Shown here: positions 16,362-24,723 of the stretch, in pieces
Layout of the letters: every line of letters begins with the position of its first letter
Numbering within the stretch: position 1 is the first letter of the stretch
Assembly (NCBI RefSeq): GCF_030811595.1
Contig: NZ_JAUSRB010000002.1
Location: 3,410,001 to 3,474,000, forward strand
Source: Streptosporangium brasiliense
GTDB taxonomy: Bacteria; Actinomycetota; Actinomycetes; Streptosporangiales; Streptosporangiaceae
DNA length: 64,000 bases
Direction: 5' to 3'
The notes under the pieces: generated by a model
Database searches by the model: none
Told to the model about the DNA's origin: nothing
Seen by the model: only the letters and a program-made list of their open reading frames with translations
Program-made: the position numbers and the translations under genes

Positions 16362-17882
16362 CTAGGCGAGATCCGGCAGGAGCTCGCCCGGCGCCGGGGA
16401 GACCGGCAGCGGCCCGTCGGGCAGCGGCCCGTCGGGCAGCGGCCCGTCGGGCAGCGGCCCGCCCGGCGGCGGGCCGCCCGGAGGCAGGCCACCCGGCGAC
16501 CGGGACCCCGCCCGCGCGTGGGGCCCGCACATGAGGCCGGGCAGCATCCCGCGCGCCGCGTCGAGGTCGGCGTCGAGGGGGCGGTCGGCCATCCGGGCGT
16601 CAAGGCCGACGTCGCAGGGCAGGCCCCGCTGGCGCAGCGCCCGGACCGCCGCGACCAGCTCGCAGGCCAGCACCGTTCCGAGCGGTTCGAGGGCGGACAG
16701 GGCCGAGCGCGCGGCCTGGGGGGTGAAGCTCGCGTGGTCCTCGGTCCCCAGGGAGAGCACGGCGGTGCCGAGGGTCACCGGGGAGGCGAGCTGGCGGAGC
16801 TCGGCCAGGGCCGAGTGGGCGACGTATTCGAGGATCATCACGCCGGACAGGCCGGGGCGCTCGGCCAGGAAGGGCAGCAGGCCGGTGTGGGCGGGGTCGG
16901 TCAGGGTGGCGAGCCGGGCGGCGCTCAGCGAGGCGGTCTGGACGACGGCGGCCCTGAGCGCGTCGAGGGCGAGCGCGACCTTGACGGAGTGGAAGTTGCC
17001 GTTGTGCCAGGCCCGCCCGTCGGCGATCAGTGGATTCTCCGGGGCGGCGTTGAGCTCCTCGGTGACGGCCCGCTCCGCGCGGTCGAGGGCGTCGAGGGCG
17101 GCGCCGTGGACCTGGGGGAGGGCGCGGTAGCCGTAGGGGTCCTGGACCCGGCGCGGGAGGGTGGCGCCGATCAGCTCGCGGAGCCCGGCCGCCACCGCCG
17201 CCTGATCCGGCCTGCGCTGCACGGCCTGCGCGAGCGGTTCGAGCGAGGCGTCGATCGCCTGGAAGGAGTGGGCCGCGACCGCTGTCGTGGCGGTGAGGAC
17301 GGCTCTCAGGCGGTGGCAGGCCAGGGCCGCGTCCGCGAGGGTCGCCGCGCCGGAGCTGATGAAGGGGAGGGCGTCGCTGGAGGCCAGCGCGTATCGGGGG
17401 CCGGGGCCGCCGCCGGTGCCGGGGGGCGGTGTCCAGGGGAGTTCGCCGAGGAGGCAGAGGGCGGTGGTGGCCAGCGCGGTGAGGTCGCCGGTGCCGATGG
17501 CGCCGTAGGTGCGGATCGGGGGGGTGAAACCCTGGTTGACGGCGGAGGCGAGAACGGGCAGCAGGCCGGGGTTGAGGCCGGAGCCGCCGGTGAGGAGCTG
17601 GTTGAGGCGGACCACGAGGGTGGCGCGGGCGCGCGCCTCCCCGATCAGCGGACCGGCGCCGCCGGCGTGGCTGCGGAGCAGGTCGAGACCGGCGGCCTCG
17701 ACCGGGACGCCCTTGTTGGCCCCCACCCCGGTGGTCTGGCCGTACAGCGGCCCGCTGAGGGAGCGGGCCGTCTGCCAGGCGGTCTCGGCGCGGTCGGTGG
17801 AACCCAGCAGGATCCCGGAGCCGTGCGCGGCCCGGTGGACCTGCTCGCAGGTCAGGCGGGCGCCGTCGAGGACAACCGTCAT
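16362..17882 (-). CDS. Aromatic amino acid lyase (HAL/PAL family) with altered MIO triad
   Basis: A 506-residue member of the histidine/phenylalanine ammonia-lyase family. The catalytic Tyr lies in LYGQTTGVG (Tyr48), and NP, GNFHS and the C-terminal EDHASF segment (QDHVS in relatives) are present. The MIO prosthetic group normally forms from Ala-Ser-Gly; here the aligned residues are Gly130-Thr131-Gly132 before Asp133, so the Ser needed for cyclisation is Thr. Activity is therefore uncertain. The C-terminal 45 residues are a Pro/Gly-rich tail with four PLPDG-type repeats (15-bp DNA units). It starts 4 bp after the stop of an upstream membrane-protein gene. Confidence 0.82.
   Translation of the reverse strand: MTVVLDGARLTCEQVHRAAHGSGILLGSTDRAETAWQTARSLSGPLYGQTTGVGANKGVPVEAAGLDLLRSHAGGAGPLIGEARARATLVVRLNQLLTGGSGLNPGLLPVLASAVNQGFTPPIRTYGAIGTGDLTALATTALCLLGELPWTPPPGTGGGPGPRYALASSDALPFISSGAATLADAALACHRLRAVLTATTAVAAHSFQAIDASLEPLAQAVQRRPDQAAVAAGLRELIGATLPRRVQDPYGYRALPQVHGAALDALDRAERAVTEELNAAPENPLIADGRAWHNGNFHSVKVALALDALRAAVVQTASLSAARLATLTDPAHTGLLPFLAERPGLSGVMILEYVAHSALAELRQLASPVTLGTAVLSLGTEDHASFTPQAARSALSALEPLGTVLACELVAAVRALRQRGLPCDVGLDARMADRPLDADLDAARGMLPGLMCGPHARAGSRSPGGLPPGGPPPGGPLPDGPLPDGPLPDGPLPVSPAPGELLPDLA
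16405..16464. repeat. 15-bp tandem repeats in the lyase C-terminal tail
   Basis: Four units of GGCAGCGGCCCGTCG-type sequence, read in frame as DGPLP repeats at the C-terminus of the lyase homologue. The last unit is diverged. Confidence 0.85.
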
Positions 17883-17886
17883 CGGG

Positions 17887-18255
17887 TCAGTCGCCGAACA
17901 CCAGGTCGAGCAGCCAGCTCACCACGCCGACGACGATCGCGCCCCAGAACGCGGCCCAGAACCCCTCCACGTGGAAGGGCAGGTTGGCCTGGGCGGCGAT
18001 CCAGCTCGTGAGCAGCAGCAGGCCGGCGTTCACGACGAGGGCGAACAGGCCGAGGGTGAGGACGTAGAAGGCGCAGCCGAGGGTCTTGATGATCGGCTTG
18101 AGGACCGTGTTGATCACACCGAACAGGAGGGCGACCGCCAGGAGCGTCCCGATCTGCATGGTGGTGGTCTCGGTGGTCACCGTGATGCCGCTCACGAGTT
18201 TGGTGGCCACCCACAGGGCGGCCGCCACGGCCAGGATCTTGATGATGATTTTCAC
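17887..18255 (-). CDS. Phage-holin-family (DUF-type) four-helix membrane protein
   Basis: About 122 residues with four membrane helices (near 5-25, 40-60, 67-90 and 100-120). It belongs to the chromosomal mycobacterial-type phage holin family, which is widespread in actinomycetes outside prophages; the LLFGVINTVLKPIIKTLG segment is typical. The GTG at 18255 (start of VKIIIKIL) is preferred to the ATG at 18273 because GAGGA precedes it and family members begin with this helix. It sits 4 bp before the lyase gene and is probably co-transcribed. Function unknown; no phage genes are nearby. Confidence 0.8.
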   Translation of the reverse strand: MKIIIKILAVAAALWVATKLVSGITVTTETTTMQIGTLLAVALLFGVINTVLKPIIKTLGCAFYVLTLGLFALVVNAGLLLLTSWIAAQANLPFHVEGFWAAFWGAIVVGVVSWLLDLVFGD

Positions 18256-18541
18256 GTTTCGGCATCCTCGCATGGGTCGTCGGATGGGCGATAGATCCGC
18301 AGCATTAGATGCGGATATATCAGGACACTAGGCACTTTGAGGGCGCGGTGGGCGCCGGAACCGTGGCGGACCGGGCACGAGGGGATCCCGGACGGGCCCA
18401 GGGGGCCACGCGGACGCGGAGAGCCTCCTCCCGTGACTCCACGTAGTTGCGAGGTTAAAGGTTTCATAGGCGGCCCGTCGCTCCCCCGGCGGAGGGGAAT
18501 GGCTCCCGGCGAGAGCATGTGCCGCCGAGGGAGGCCTCACC

Positions 18542-19591
18542 ATGTCCAACGAAACATCCAGCGGCTCCGGGGCCGCCGGCCGTACGGCGTCGCGGGAGAT
18601 CCGGCTCGCCTCACGGCCCGAGGGCTGGCCGACGGAGGAGAACTTCGAGCTCGTGGAGGTGGGGGTCCCCGCCCCCGGTGAGGGAGAGGTCCTCGTCCGC
18701 AACCGCTTCATGAGCGTCGACCCGTACATGCGGGGACGGATGAACGACACCGAGTCCTACGTCCCGCCCTTCGAGCTCGGCAGGCCCCTCGACGGCGGCG
18801 CGGTGGGCGAGGTCGTCGAGTCGCGCGCCCCCGGCCTCGCCGCCGGCGACCTCGTCCTGCACGGGTACGGCTGGCGGGAGTACGCGCTCGTCCGCGCGGA
18901 CCAGGCCCGCAAGATCGAGGAGATCCCCGGGGTCCCCCTCTCGGCCTATCTCGGCGTGCTCGGCATGCCCGGTCTCACCGCCTATGTGGGACTGCTCGAC
19001 ATCGCCGCGTTCAAGGAGGGCGACGCGGTGTTCGTCTCCGGGGCGGCCGGGGCGGTGGGCAGCCTGGTCGGGCAGATCGCCCGGCTGAAGGGCGCCTCGC
19101 GGGTCGTGGGCAGCGCGGGATCGCAGGAGAAGATCGCCTACCTGACCGGGAAGCTCGGCTTCGACGCCGCCTTCAACTACAAGACGGCCCCCGTGCGACG
19201 GCAGCTCGCCCAGGTGGCCCCCGACGGGATCGACGTCTATTTCGACAACGTCGGGGGTGAGCACCTGGAGGCGGCCCTCGACGCGCTCAAGACCTACGGC
19301 CGGGTCGCGATGTGCGGGGCGATCTCCGTCTACAACGCCGCCGGACCGGTCCCCGGCCCGAGCAACCTCTTCCTGGCCGTCGGCAAGCGGCTCACCCTCC
19401 GGGGTTTCATCGTGGGCGACCACTACGACCGCATGACCGACATGATCAGGGAGGTGGGCGCCTGGCTCCGCGACGGTGAGATCACTTTCGAGGAGACCGT
19501 CGTCGACGGCCTGGAGAACTCCCCCAGGGCGTTCATCGACATGCTCGCCGGTGCCAACACCGGCAAGATGCTCGTCCGGTTGGCCCGGTGA
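18542..19591 (+). CDS. NADP-dependent oxidoreductase, medium-chain reductase (PTGR/CurA-like)
   Basis: A 349-residue zinc-independent medium-chain dehydrogenase/reductase. MSVDPYMRGRM near residue 58 and FVSGAAGAVGSLVGQIARL near 155 (the Rossmann NADP-binding loop) mark the prostaglandin/leukotriene reductase-like group, which reduces alpha,beta-unsaturated ketones and aldehydes. DVYFDNVGGE is also conserved. It stands alone, with a GGGAGG site before the ATG. The physiological substrate is unknown; detoxification of reactive enones is the usual proposal for this group. Confidence 0.9.
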   Translation: MSNETSSGSGAAGRTASREIRLASRPEGWPTEENFELVEVGVPAPGEGEVLVRNRFMSVDPYMRGRMNDTESYVPPFELGRPLDGGAVGEVVESRAPGLAAGDLVLHGYGWREYALVRADQARKIEEIPGVPLSAYLGVLGMPGLTAYVGLLDIAAFKEGDAVFVSGAAGAVGSLVGQIARLKGASRVVGSAGSQEKIAYLTGKLGFDAAFNYKTAPVRRQLAQVAPDGIDVYFDNVGGEHLEAALDALKTYGRVAMCGAISVYNAAGPVPGPSNLFLAVGKRLTLRGFIVGDHYDRMTDMIREVGAWLRDGEITFEETVVDGLENSPRAFIDMLAGANTGKMLVRLAR

Positions 19592-19645
19592 CCGTGCATA
19601 ATCCTCACAATCTGGGGGCAGGAGGGGCGAGAGGAGGTGGGTTAG

Positions 19646-19921
19646 GTGGAAACGGACGAGCTTGAGGCGCTGTCGGCCCAGGAACTACATGATCGTGCGG
19701 TCCGATATGCCGTGCACCACGGGGACTTCGCCTTCCTGTGGGATCTGCTGAAGGTGATCCCGGCGGCCGAGGCGTCGGCCGGCAACGAGACCGAGACGGC
19801 CAAGGACCTCAGCCGGGTCTCCGCCCTGCTCAGCGATGCCATGGCGTCGGGTGAGGGCCGGCTCGGCGAGGCGCTGCGTCCGTTCTACATCGACTACCTC
19901 TCCAAACATCCCGAGGCGTAG
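19646..19921 (+). CDS. Small conserved actinobacterial protein, unknown function
   Basis: A 91-residue acidic, soluble, mainly helical protein beginning METDELEALSAQELHDRAV. The GTG at 19646 follows GGAGGTGGG at good spacing. The HHGDFAFLWDLLKVIPAAEA segment and FYIDYLSKHPEA tail look conserved and coding statistics fit the neighbours, but I do not recognise a named domain. It is 75 bp upstream of the OsmC gene and may share its promoter. Confidence 0.7.
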   Translation: METDELEALSAQELHDRAVRYAVHHGDFAFLWDLLKVIPAAEASAGNETETAKDLSRVSALLSDAMASGEGRLGEALRPFYIDYLSKHPEA

Positions 19922-19996
19922 CCGGCCGTGGCTCCGGCCGTTCCGGTCCCCGGCCGCTTCGGTAGGGTGACCGGCAAGGTTACGGGAGGAGCGGTC

Positions 19997-20395
19997 ATGG
20001 CACAGGTGAGAGTCGAGCGGACCGAGGACGGGTTCGTGGCCCGCAACGAGCGCGGTGCCGAGGTCGCCATGGGCGGCGGTGACGAGCAGGGGGTGTTCAC
20101 CCCTGTCGAGCTGCTGCTCGCGGCGCTCGGCGGCTGCAACATCGTCACCGTGGAGCCGCTCACCGCCCAGCGCGGTCACCGGCTGGTCCGCCTGGCGATG
20201 ACCGTCCAGGCGGAGAAGGTGGAGCCGACGCTGCTCGGGCCCATCACCGTCACCTACGACGTGGAGCTGCCGGAAGGCGACGACAAGGCCGACGAGGTCT
20301 TCCGCGCGGTGGCCCAGCGGGTGGAGGAGAAATACTGCACGGTGAGCCGGGCGCTGCGGGAGAAGAGCGAGATCCGGCTCGAACTCCCCGAGTGA
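19997..20395 (+). CDS. OsmC-family peroxiredoxin-like protein
   Basis: A 132-residue OsmC/Ohr-fold protein. The two redox cysteines are visible in AALGGCNIVTV (near 48) and EKYCTVSRA (near 112), the pair that reduces organic hydroperoxides in this family. LTAQRGHRLVRLAM fits the YhfA-type subgroup of OsmC rather than Ohr. The ATG at 19997 follows GGGAGGAGC. Upstream in-frame codons lack a start signal and are not counted. It probably serves thiol-dependent stress defence. Confidence 0.88.
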   Translation: MAQVRVERTEDGFVARNERGAEVAMGGGDEQGVFTPVELLLAALGGCNIVTVEPLTAQRGHRLVRLAMTVQAEKVEPTLLGPITVTYDVELPEGDDKADEVFRAVAQRVEEKYCTVSRALREKSEIRLELPE

Positions 20396-20673
20396 CCGCC
20401 GCGCCCGTGGGCGACCGGCACGGCCCCGGGACGGCTGCCGTGCTCGATGAACGGCCGCCTGTGTCCGGCGGATGACCGGAGGTCTCGCGGCGGCCGCCGC
20501 GCCCGGCCCGGGACCCCGGAGCTTGGTCTGGCAATACCGGGTCAACCCCGGCTGTAGGCCCAAAATCAACCCTTGGATGACGTCCTCGTTACATTTGGTT
20601 CTGTACTGTTGAAGCAGGTCAAGGGGTTCTGCGAAGCCCGGGGGGAGCATTGCAGAGACTTTTCACCGGATAC

Positions 20674-20831
20674 AGGACGCGAGGGGGATCGCGTCCCTGA
20701 GCGGAGCCGCCGGAGTCTTGGGGGAGACGAAGGAGAGGCCCGCGAGGAGGCCGGGACCGGACAGTTGGGGGACTGTCCGGTCCCGAGTCTTTGGGGGTGG
20801 GGGCCGGACGGTTGGGGGACCGTCCGGCCCC
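20674..20831. ncRNA. Candidate structured RNA: four hairpins with a repeated G5/C5 loop
   Basis: Four stem-loops lie in a 548-bp gene-free gap. Stems: 20674-20681/20688-20695 (8 bp), 20715-20718/20725-20728 (4 bp), 20752-20764/20773-20785 (13 bp) and 20800-20812/20819-20831 (13 bp). Three loops read TTGGGGGA on the plus strand (TCCCCCAA on the minus strand); the first carries GGGGGA. The two long stems differ at two positions and both changes are compensated on the other arm (A-T to G-C), a sign of selection for structure. Read on the minus strand, the C-rich loops resemble actinobacterial 6C-type small RNAs, whose loops have six or more C. Strand and ends are unknown. Confidence 0.4.
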
Positions 20832-20835
20832 TTTT
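20800..20835 (+). terminator. GC hairpin followed by TTTT
   Basis: The 13-bp stem GGGGCCGGACGGT/ACCGTCCGGCCCC is followed by TTTT at 20832-20835. If the plus strand is transcribed, this would act as an intrinsic terminator ahead of the tRNA. Confidence 0.4.
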
Positions 20836-20943
20836 CCGATCGTGGAGGGGGAGTCGCCCGGCCCCGCCCCCGCCAGGGGAGAGCGGGGATCCGTCCGATG
20901 TGCGCCACCGCCGGGGCTGCTGCTAGAGTTACCTCCGTTGCAA

Positions 20944-21017
20944 GCGCCGCTAGCTCAGTTGGTTAGAGCAGCTGACTCTTAATCAGCGGGTCCGGGGTTC
21001 GAGTCCCTGGCGGCGCA
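20944..21017 (+). tRNA. tRNA-Lys (anticodon CUU)
   Basis: The cloverleaf is complete: acceptor GCGCCGC pairs with GCGGCGC, the D-arm is TAGCTCAGTTGGTTAGAGCA, the anticodon stem-loop is CTGACTCTTAATCAG with CTT at the anticodon, and the T-arm contains GGTTCGAGTCC. The CCA end is encoded at 21018-21020. TAGAGT at 20925 is a plausible -10. The 74-nt body is identical to the copy at 37930. Confidence 0.97.
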
Positions 21018-21022
21018 CCACA

Positions 21023-21064
21023 CAGTGAAGCCCAGGCCGATGACCATCGGCCTGGGCTTCACTG
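21023..21064 (+). terminator. Terminator of tRNA-Lys
   Basis: A perfect 19-bp stem (21023-21041 with 21046-21064) and a GACC tetraloop directly downstream of the tRNA. There is no long U-tract, as is common in actinomycetes. Confidence 0.75.
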
Positions 21065-21245
21065 GTTCCAGGGGCGCCCGCTCACCCGCGCCGCCGTCGC
21101 CGGGTTCGGAAGCGACCTGATGGGGCGTGTGCGTCGTTTGTCGGTTATCGCGCTGGGGCAGAGCCCTTCCATGGGGATCGGGGGCGGCGTCGACGCCGTG
21201 GTGACGGCGCTCGTCTGGACCGCCGGCCCGGCGAGCGCGGCGGAC

Positions 21246-22550
21246 ATGGCGGCGGCGCGCCTGCAGATGGCCCTCTCGCTGGGCTGGCACATCATCCTGG
21301 CCTGCATGGGGGTCGGGATGCCCGTCCTGCTGCTGTCGGCCGAGTGGCGGGCGATCCGGACCGGCGACGGGGACTCCATGCGGCTGGCCCGGCGGTGGGC
21401 GAAGGCGACGGGGGTGCTGTTCGCGGTCGGGGCGGTCTCGGGGACGATCCTCAGCTTCGAGATGGGCCTGCTGTGGCCGGGGCTCATGGGGATCTACGGT
21501 GAGGTGATCGGCCTGCCCTTCGCGCTGGAGGGGATCGCCTTCTTCGTCGAGGCCATCTTCATCGGCGTCTACCTCTACGGCTGGGACCGGCTGCCGCCCG
21601 TGGCGCACCTGCTGAGCGGGGTGCCTGTGCTGGTCGCGGGGGTGGCCTCGGCGTTCTTCGTGGTGACCGCCAACGCGTGGATGAACCAGCCGGTCGGGTT
21701 CGTGATGGAGAACGGCCGGGTGACGGAGGTGTCCCCGTGGCGGGCGATGTTCAACCCGGCCACGCCGCCGCAGACGCTGCACATGATCGTGGCGGCGTTC
21801 ATGGTCGCCGGGTCCGTCACCGCGGCGGTGTACGCGGTGGCGATGCTGCGCGGGCGGCGGGACCGCTACCACCGCCTGGGCTTCCTGATCCCCTTCACGA
21901 TGACGGCGGTCTTCGCCCCGGTCCAGGTCCTGCTGGGCGACTACGCGGCCAAGTTCCTGGCCGACTACCAGCCGGCCAAGCTCGCCGCGGCGGAGGGGCT
22001 CTTCCTGACCCGCTCGGGCGCGCCGCTCAGCCTGGGCGGTTTCGCCGTCGACGGCGAGCTGCGCTACGCGATCGAGATCCCCAACGGCCTGTCCCTGCTG
22101 GTGGGCTACAGTCCGCGCACCGTGGTCGAGGGGCTGGACCGGGTGCCGGTGGCCGACCGCCCACCGGTCACCGCCGTCCACCTGGCCTTCGACACGATGG
22201 TGGGGATCGGATTCTTCCTGCTCCTGCTGTCGGTCTGGTACGCCACGGCCTGGTGGCGGCGGCGCGACCTGCCCCGCTCCCGCTGGTTCCTGAGGCTCGC
22301 GGCCGTCTCCGGGGTGGCCGCCGTCGTCGCGGTGGAGGCCGGCTGGGTCGTGACGGAGGTCGGCCGGCAGCCGTGGACGGTGTACGGCAAGCTGCGCACC
22401 TTCGACGCCGTCAACCCGGTGCCCGGCCTGTGGGCCGGGGCCGTCGTCGTCACCCTGGTCTACGTGGTCCTCACCGTCGCCACCGTCTACGTCATGCGGC
22501 GCTTGGCACGCGCCCCACAGAAGTCGGCAGCCCCCCAGGAACCGGAGTGA
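21246..22550 (+). CDS. cydA: Cytochrome bd-type quinol oxidase subunit I
   Basis: Membrane subunit that binds haems b558, b595 and d and oxidises quinol with oxygen. Haem ligand candidates are His in ALSLGWHIILAC (near 15), His in TLHMIVAAFM and the GRQPW motif near the C-terminus. The quinol-binding Q-loop is short, as in the CIO-type branch. The Met at 21246 matches the usual start just before ARLQMA; the frame is open back to an ATG at 21120, which has GGAAG 7 bases upstream, so an N-terminal extension of 42 residues is possible. cydB follows 4 bp after the stop. No cydDC genes are in the window. Confidence 0.93.
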   Translation: MAAARLQMALSLGWHIILACMGVGMPVLLLSAEWRAIRTGDGDSMRLARRWAKATGVLFAVGAVSGTILSFEMGLLWPGLMGIYGEVIGLPFALEGIAFFVEAIFIGVYLYGWDRLPPVAHLLSGVPVLVAGVASAFFVVTANAWMNQPVGFVMENGRVTEVSPWRAMFNPATPPQTLHMIVAAFMVAGSVTAAVYAVAMLRGRRDRYHRLGFLIPFTMTAVFAPVQVLLGDYAAKFLADYQPAKLAAAEGLFLTRSGAPLSLGGFAVDGELRYAIEIPNGLSLLVGYSPRTVVEGLDRVPVADRPPVTAVHLAFDTMVGIGFFLLLLSVWYATAWWRRRDLPRSRWFLRLAAVSGVAAVVAVEAGWVVTEVGRQPWTVYGKLRTFDAVNPVPGLWAGAVVVTLVYVVLTVATVYVMRRLARAPQKSAAPQEPE

Positions 22551-22554
22551 TCCG

Positions 22555-23568
22555 ATGGACGCGGCGCAGATCCTGCTGGTCGTGATGTGGGTGGGGTTGA
22601 CGCTCTACGCGCTGCTGGCCGGGGCCGACTTCGGCGGCGGCGTCTGGGACCTGGTGGCGGGGCGCAGCCGTGCCGGCATGCCGCAGCGGCGCCTCATCGA
22701 GCACTCCATCGGGCCGGTGTGGGAGGCCAACCACGTCTGGCTGATCTTCGTGATCGTCGTGCTGTGGACCGGTTTCCCGCCGGTGTTCGCGGCGGTGATG
22801 TCCACGCTCTACATCCCGCTGACGCTCGCGGCGCTCGGCATCATCGCCAGGGGAGCGGCCTTCGTCTTCCGCAAGGCCAGCACGGAGCTGTGGCAGCAGC
22901 GCCTGTTCGGCGCGGCCTTCGCGCTCTCCTCCGTCCTGACCCCCTTCTTCCTGGGCACGGTCGCCGGGGCGGTCGCCTCGGGACGCGTCCCCCCGGGGCT
23001 GGCGGCCGGGGATCTCGTGAGGAGCTGGCTGAACCCGACCTCGCTGCTCGGCGGGGTCCTCGCGGTCGGCGTCTGCGCCTATCTCGCCGCGGTGTATCTG
23101 TGCGACGACGCGGTGCGGGCCGACCTGCCCGCCCTGGCCGAGGGGTTCCGGCGCAGGGCGGTGGCCACGGGGCTCGGCGTCGGCGCCGTCGTGCTCGGTG
23201 GCATCGCCGTGGTGCGCTGGGACGCCCCCCGGCTGTTCGGCGGCCTCACCGGCCGGGCGCTGCCCCTCGTCGTCGCCGGCGCCGTGCTCGGCCTGCTCTC
23301 GCTGGCCCTGCTGTGGCGGCGGCGCTACCTGGCGGTCCGGGTCACCGCCGCGGCGGCCGTCGCGGCGGTGATGTGGGGCTGGCCCCTGGCGCAGTATCCC
23401 GTCATGCTCCCTCCCGCTCTCACCGTCGGCGAGGCCGCCGCGACCCCCGCCGTGCTCGGCGCCACGCTCGCCGTCCTGGCCGTGGGCGCGCTGCTGGTGG
23501 TGCCGTCCATGGCGTGGCTGTTCCTGCTGCAGCGGCGCTCGCCGTACGACCCGGGCGCGCACGGCTGA
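22555..23568 (+). CDS. cydB: Cytochrome bd-type quinol oxidase subunit II
   Basis: A 337-residue protein with about nine helices; partner of CydA in the terminal oxidase. The N-terminal ALLAGADFGGGVWDL and GPVWEANHVWLIFVIVVLWTGFP segments are the CydB signatures. It starts 4 bp after cydA and is therefore co-translated. The oxidase would support respiration at low oxygen or when the haem-copper oxidase is inhibited. Confidence 0.95.
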   Translation: MDAAQILLVVMWVGLTLYALLAGADFGGGVWDLVAGRSRAGMPQRRLIEHSIGPVWEANHVWLIFVIVVLWTGFPPVFAAVMSTLYIPLTLAALGIIARGAAFVFRKASTELWQQRLFGAAFALSSVLTPFFLGTVAGAVASGRVPPGLAAGDLVRSWLNPTSLLGGVLAVGVCAYLAAVYLCDDAVRADLPALAEGFRRRAVATGLGVGAVVLGGIAVVRWDAPRLFGGLTGRALPLVVAGAVLGLLSLALLWRRRYLAVRVTAAAAVAAVMWGWPLAQYPVMLPPALTVGEAAATPAVLGATLAVLAVGALLVVPSMAWLFLLQRRSPYDPGAHG

Positions 23569-23635
23569 CGTCCGCTCGGGCCGGCCTCCCTCGCCAAGGG
23601 TGGCACCGGTGGGGGCGGCGGCCGTTCCGGACCGG

Positions 23636-23666
23636 TTGACCTCAATCAAAGTTGAGGTTGCAGAGT
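23636..23666 (+). promoter_or_regulatory. SoxR/MerR-type promoter with CCTCAA-N6-TTGAGG box
   Basis: A 20-bp palindrome (ACCTCAA-6-TTGAGGT, 23639-23658) sits between TTGACC (-35, 23636-23641) and CAGAGT (-10, 23661-23666). The spacer is 19 bp, the over-long spacing that MerR-family activators correct. CCTCAA-N6-TTGAGG is the known SoxR core. The -10 is weak, as expected for an activated promoter. Confidence 0.65.
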
Positions 23667-23699
23667 GGGGTCCGGCAATGACGAGCGGAGGAGTTTCCG

Positions 23700-24608
23700 A
23701 TGAAGGCTGCTGCTTTTTCCGAGTTCGGCGGGCCCGAGGTGCTGCGGGTCATGGAGCTTGAGACCCCCGAGGCGGGTGCGGGGCAGGTCCGGGTGCGGGT
23801 CAAGGCGGCGGGCGTGCAACCGTTCGACGTCGCGGTGCGCCAGGGGTGGAGCCCGGCGGGGGTGACCGGGGGCCTGCCCCGGATCCCCGGCAACGAGTTC
23901 GCCGGGATCGTCGACCAGGTGGGCGAGGGGGTGAGCGGGGTCTCCGCCGGTGACGAGGTGCTGGGCTTCAACCTGCTGAACTCCTACGCCGAGTACGTCG
24001 TGGTCCCGGCCGAGAACGTCACGGCCAAGCCCGCGAACATGCCCTGGGAGGTGGCGGGCGGCTTCACCGCCGGCACCCAGACCGCCCACATCGCCCTCAG
24101 GCAGCTGGGGGTGGGGGAGGGGGACACGGTCCTGGTCCACGCCGCCGCCGGCTCGGTCGGCACCGCCGCGGTGCAGCTCGCCCGGCTGTGGGGGGCGCGG
24201 GTCATCGGCACCGCGCGCGAGGAGAACCACGACTACCTGCGCTCGCTCGGCGCGACCCCCGTCGCGTACGGCGACGGCCTGCTGGAGCGGGTGCGCGCCC
24301 TCGCCCCCGGCGGGGTGGACATGGTCCTGGACGGCGCGGGCGGTGCGGCGCTGGAGGTGTCGCTGCAGTTGGTGAAGGGCGAGCGTGTCGTCACGCTGGT
24401 CGAGCACGAGAGGGCGGAGGAGCTGGGGGTCCAGCTGACCCAGGGGGTGCGGCTGGCCTCCCGTCTCGCCGAGCTCGCCGACCTCTACGCCGACGGCAGG
24501 CTCACCTTCCACGTCCGCCGGACCTACCCGCTGGACCGGGCCGCCGACGCCCACCGCGAGGTCGAGACCGGCCACGGCCGGGGCAAGGTCGTCCTCGCCG
24601 TCGGCTGA
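23700..24608 (+). CDS. NADP-dependent quinone oxidoreductase, medium-chain family
   Basis: A 302-residue zinc-independent reductase. It starts MKAAAFSEFGGPEVLRV, carries the GNEFAGIVDQVGEGV segment near 65 and the NADP loop HAAAGSVGTAAVQLARL near 145. Family members reduce quinones or enones with NADPH. The SoxR-like box in its promoter recalls the Streptomyces SoxR regulon, which includes an oxidoreductase of this type induced by redox-cycling compounds. No soxR-like gene is adjacent; the regulator would be elsewhere. Confidence 0.9.
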   Translation: MKAAAFSEFGGPEVLRVMELETPEAGAGQVRVRVKAAGVQPFDVAVRQGWSPAGVTGGLPRIPGNEFAGIVDQVGEGVSGVSAGDEVLGFNLLNSYAEYVVVPAENVTAKPANMPWEVAGGFTAGTQTAHIALRQLGVGEGDTVLVHAAAGSVGTAAVQLARLWGARVIGTAREENHDYLRSLGATPVAYGDGLLERVRALAPGGVDMVLDGAGGAALEVSLQLVKGERVVTLVEHERAEELGVQLTQGVRLASRLAELADLYADGRLTFHVRRTYPLDRAADAHREVETGHGRGKVVLAVG

Positions 24609-24723
24609 GCGAACTTCAGATCATCTCCGCGTTTAACCGAGAGAAGTGTGGTGACACGCACACAACAAGTGACGTTTCCCATGTAAAGTCCGTTTTGAGG
24701 ACCGTATGGCGGGGGGAGCCATC

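Noticed and set aside
17887..18255. Phage-holin-family protein as a prophage remnant
   Set aside because: The family is a common chromosomal membrane protein in actinomycetes, and no other phage gene is nearby.
20573..20926. 117-codon plus-strand frame in the gap before tRNA-Lys
   Set aside because: It runs through the hairpin cluster, has low-complexity Gly/Arg sequence and no convincing ribosome binding site.
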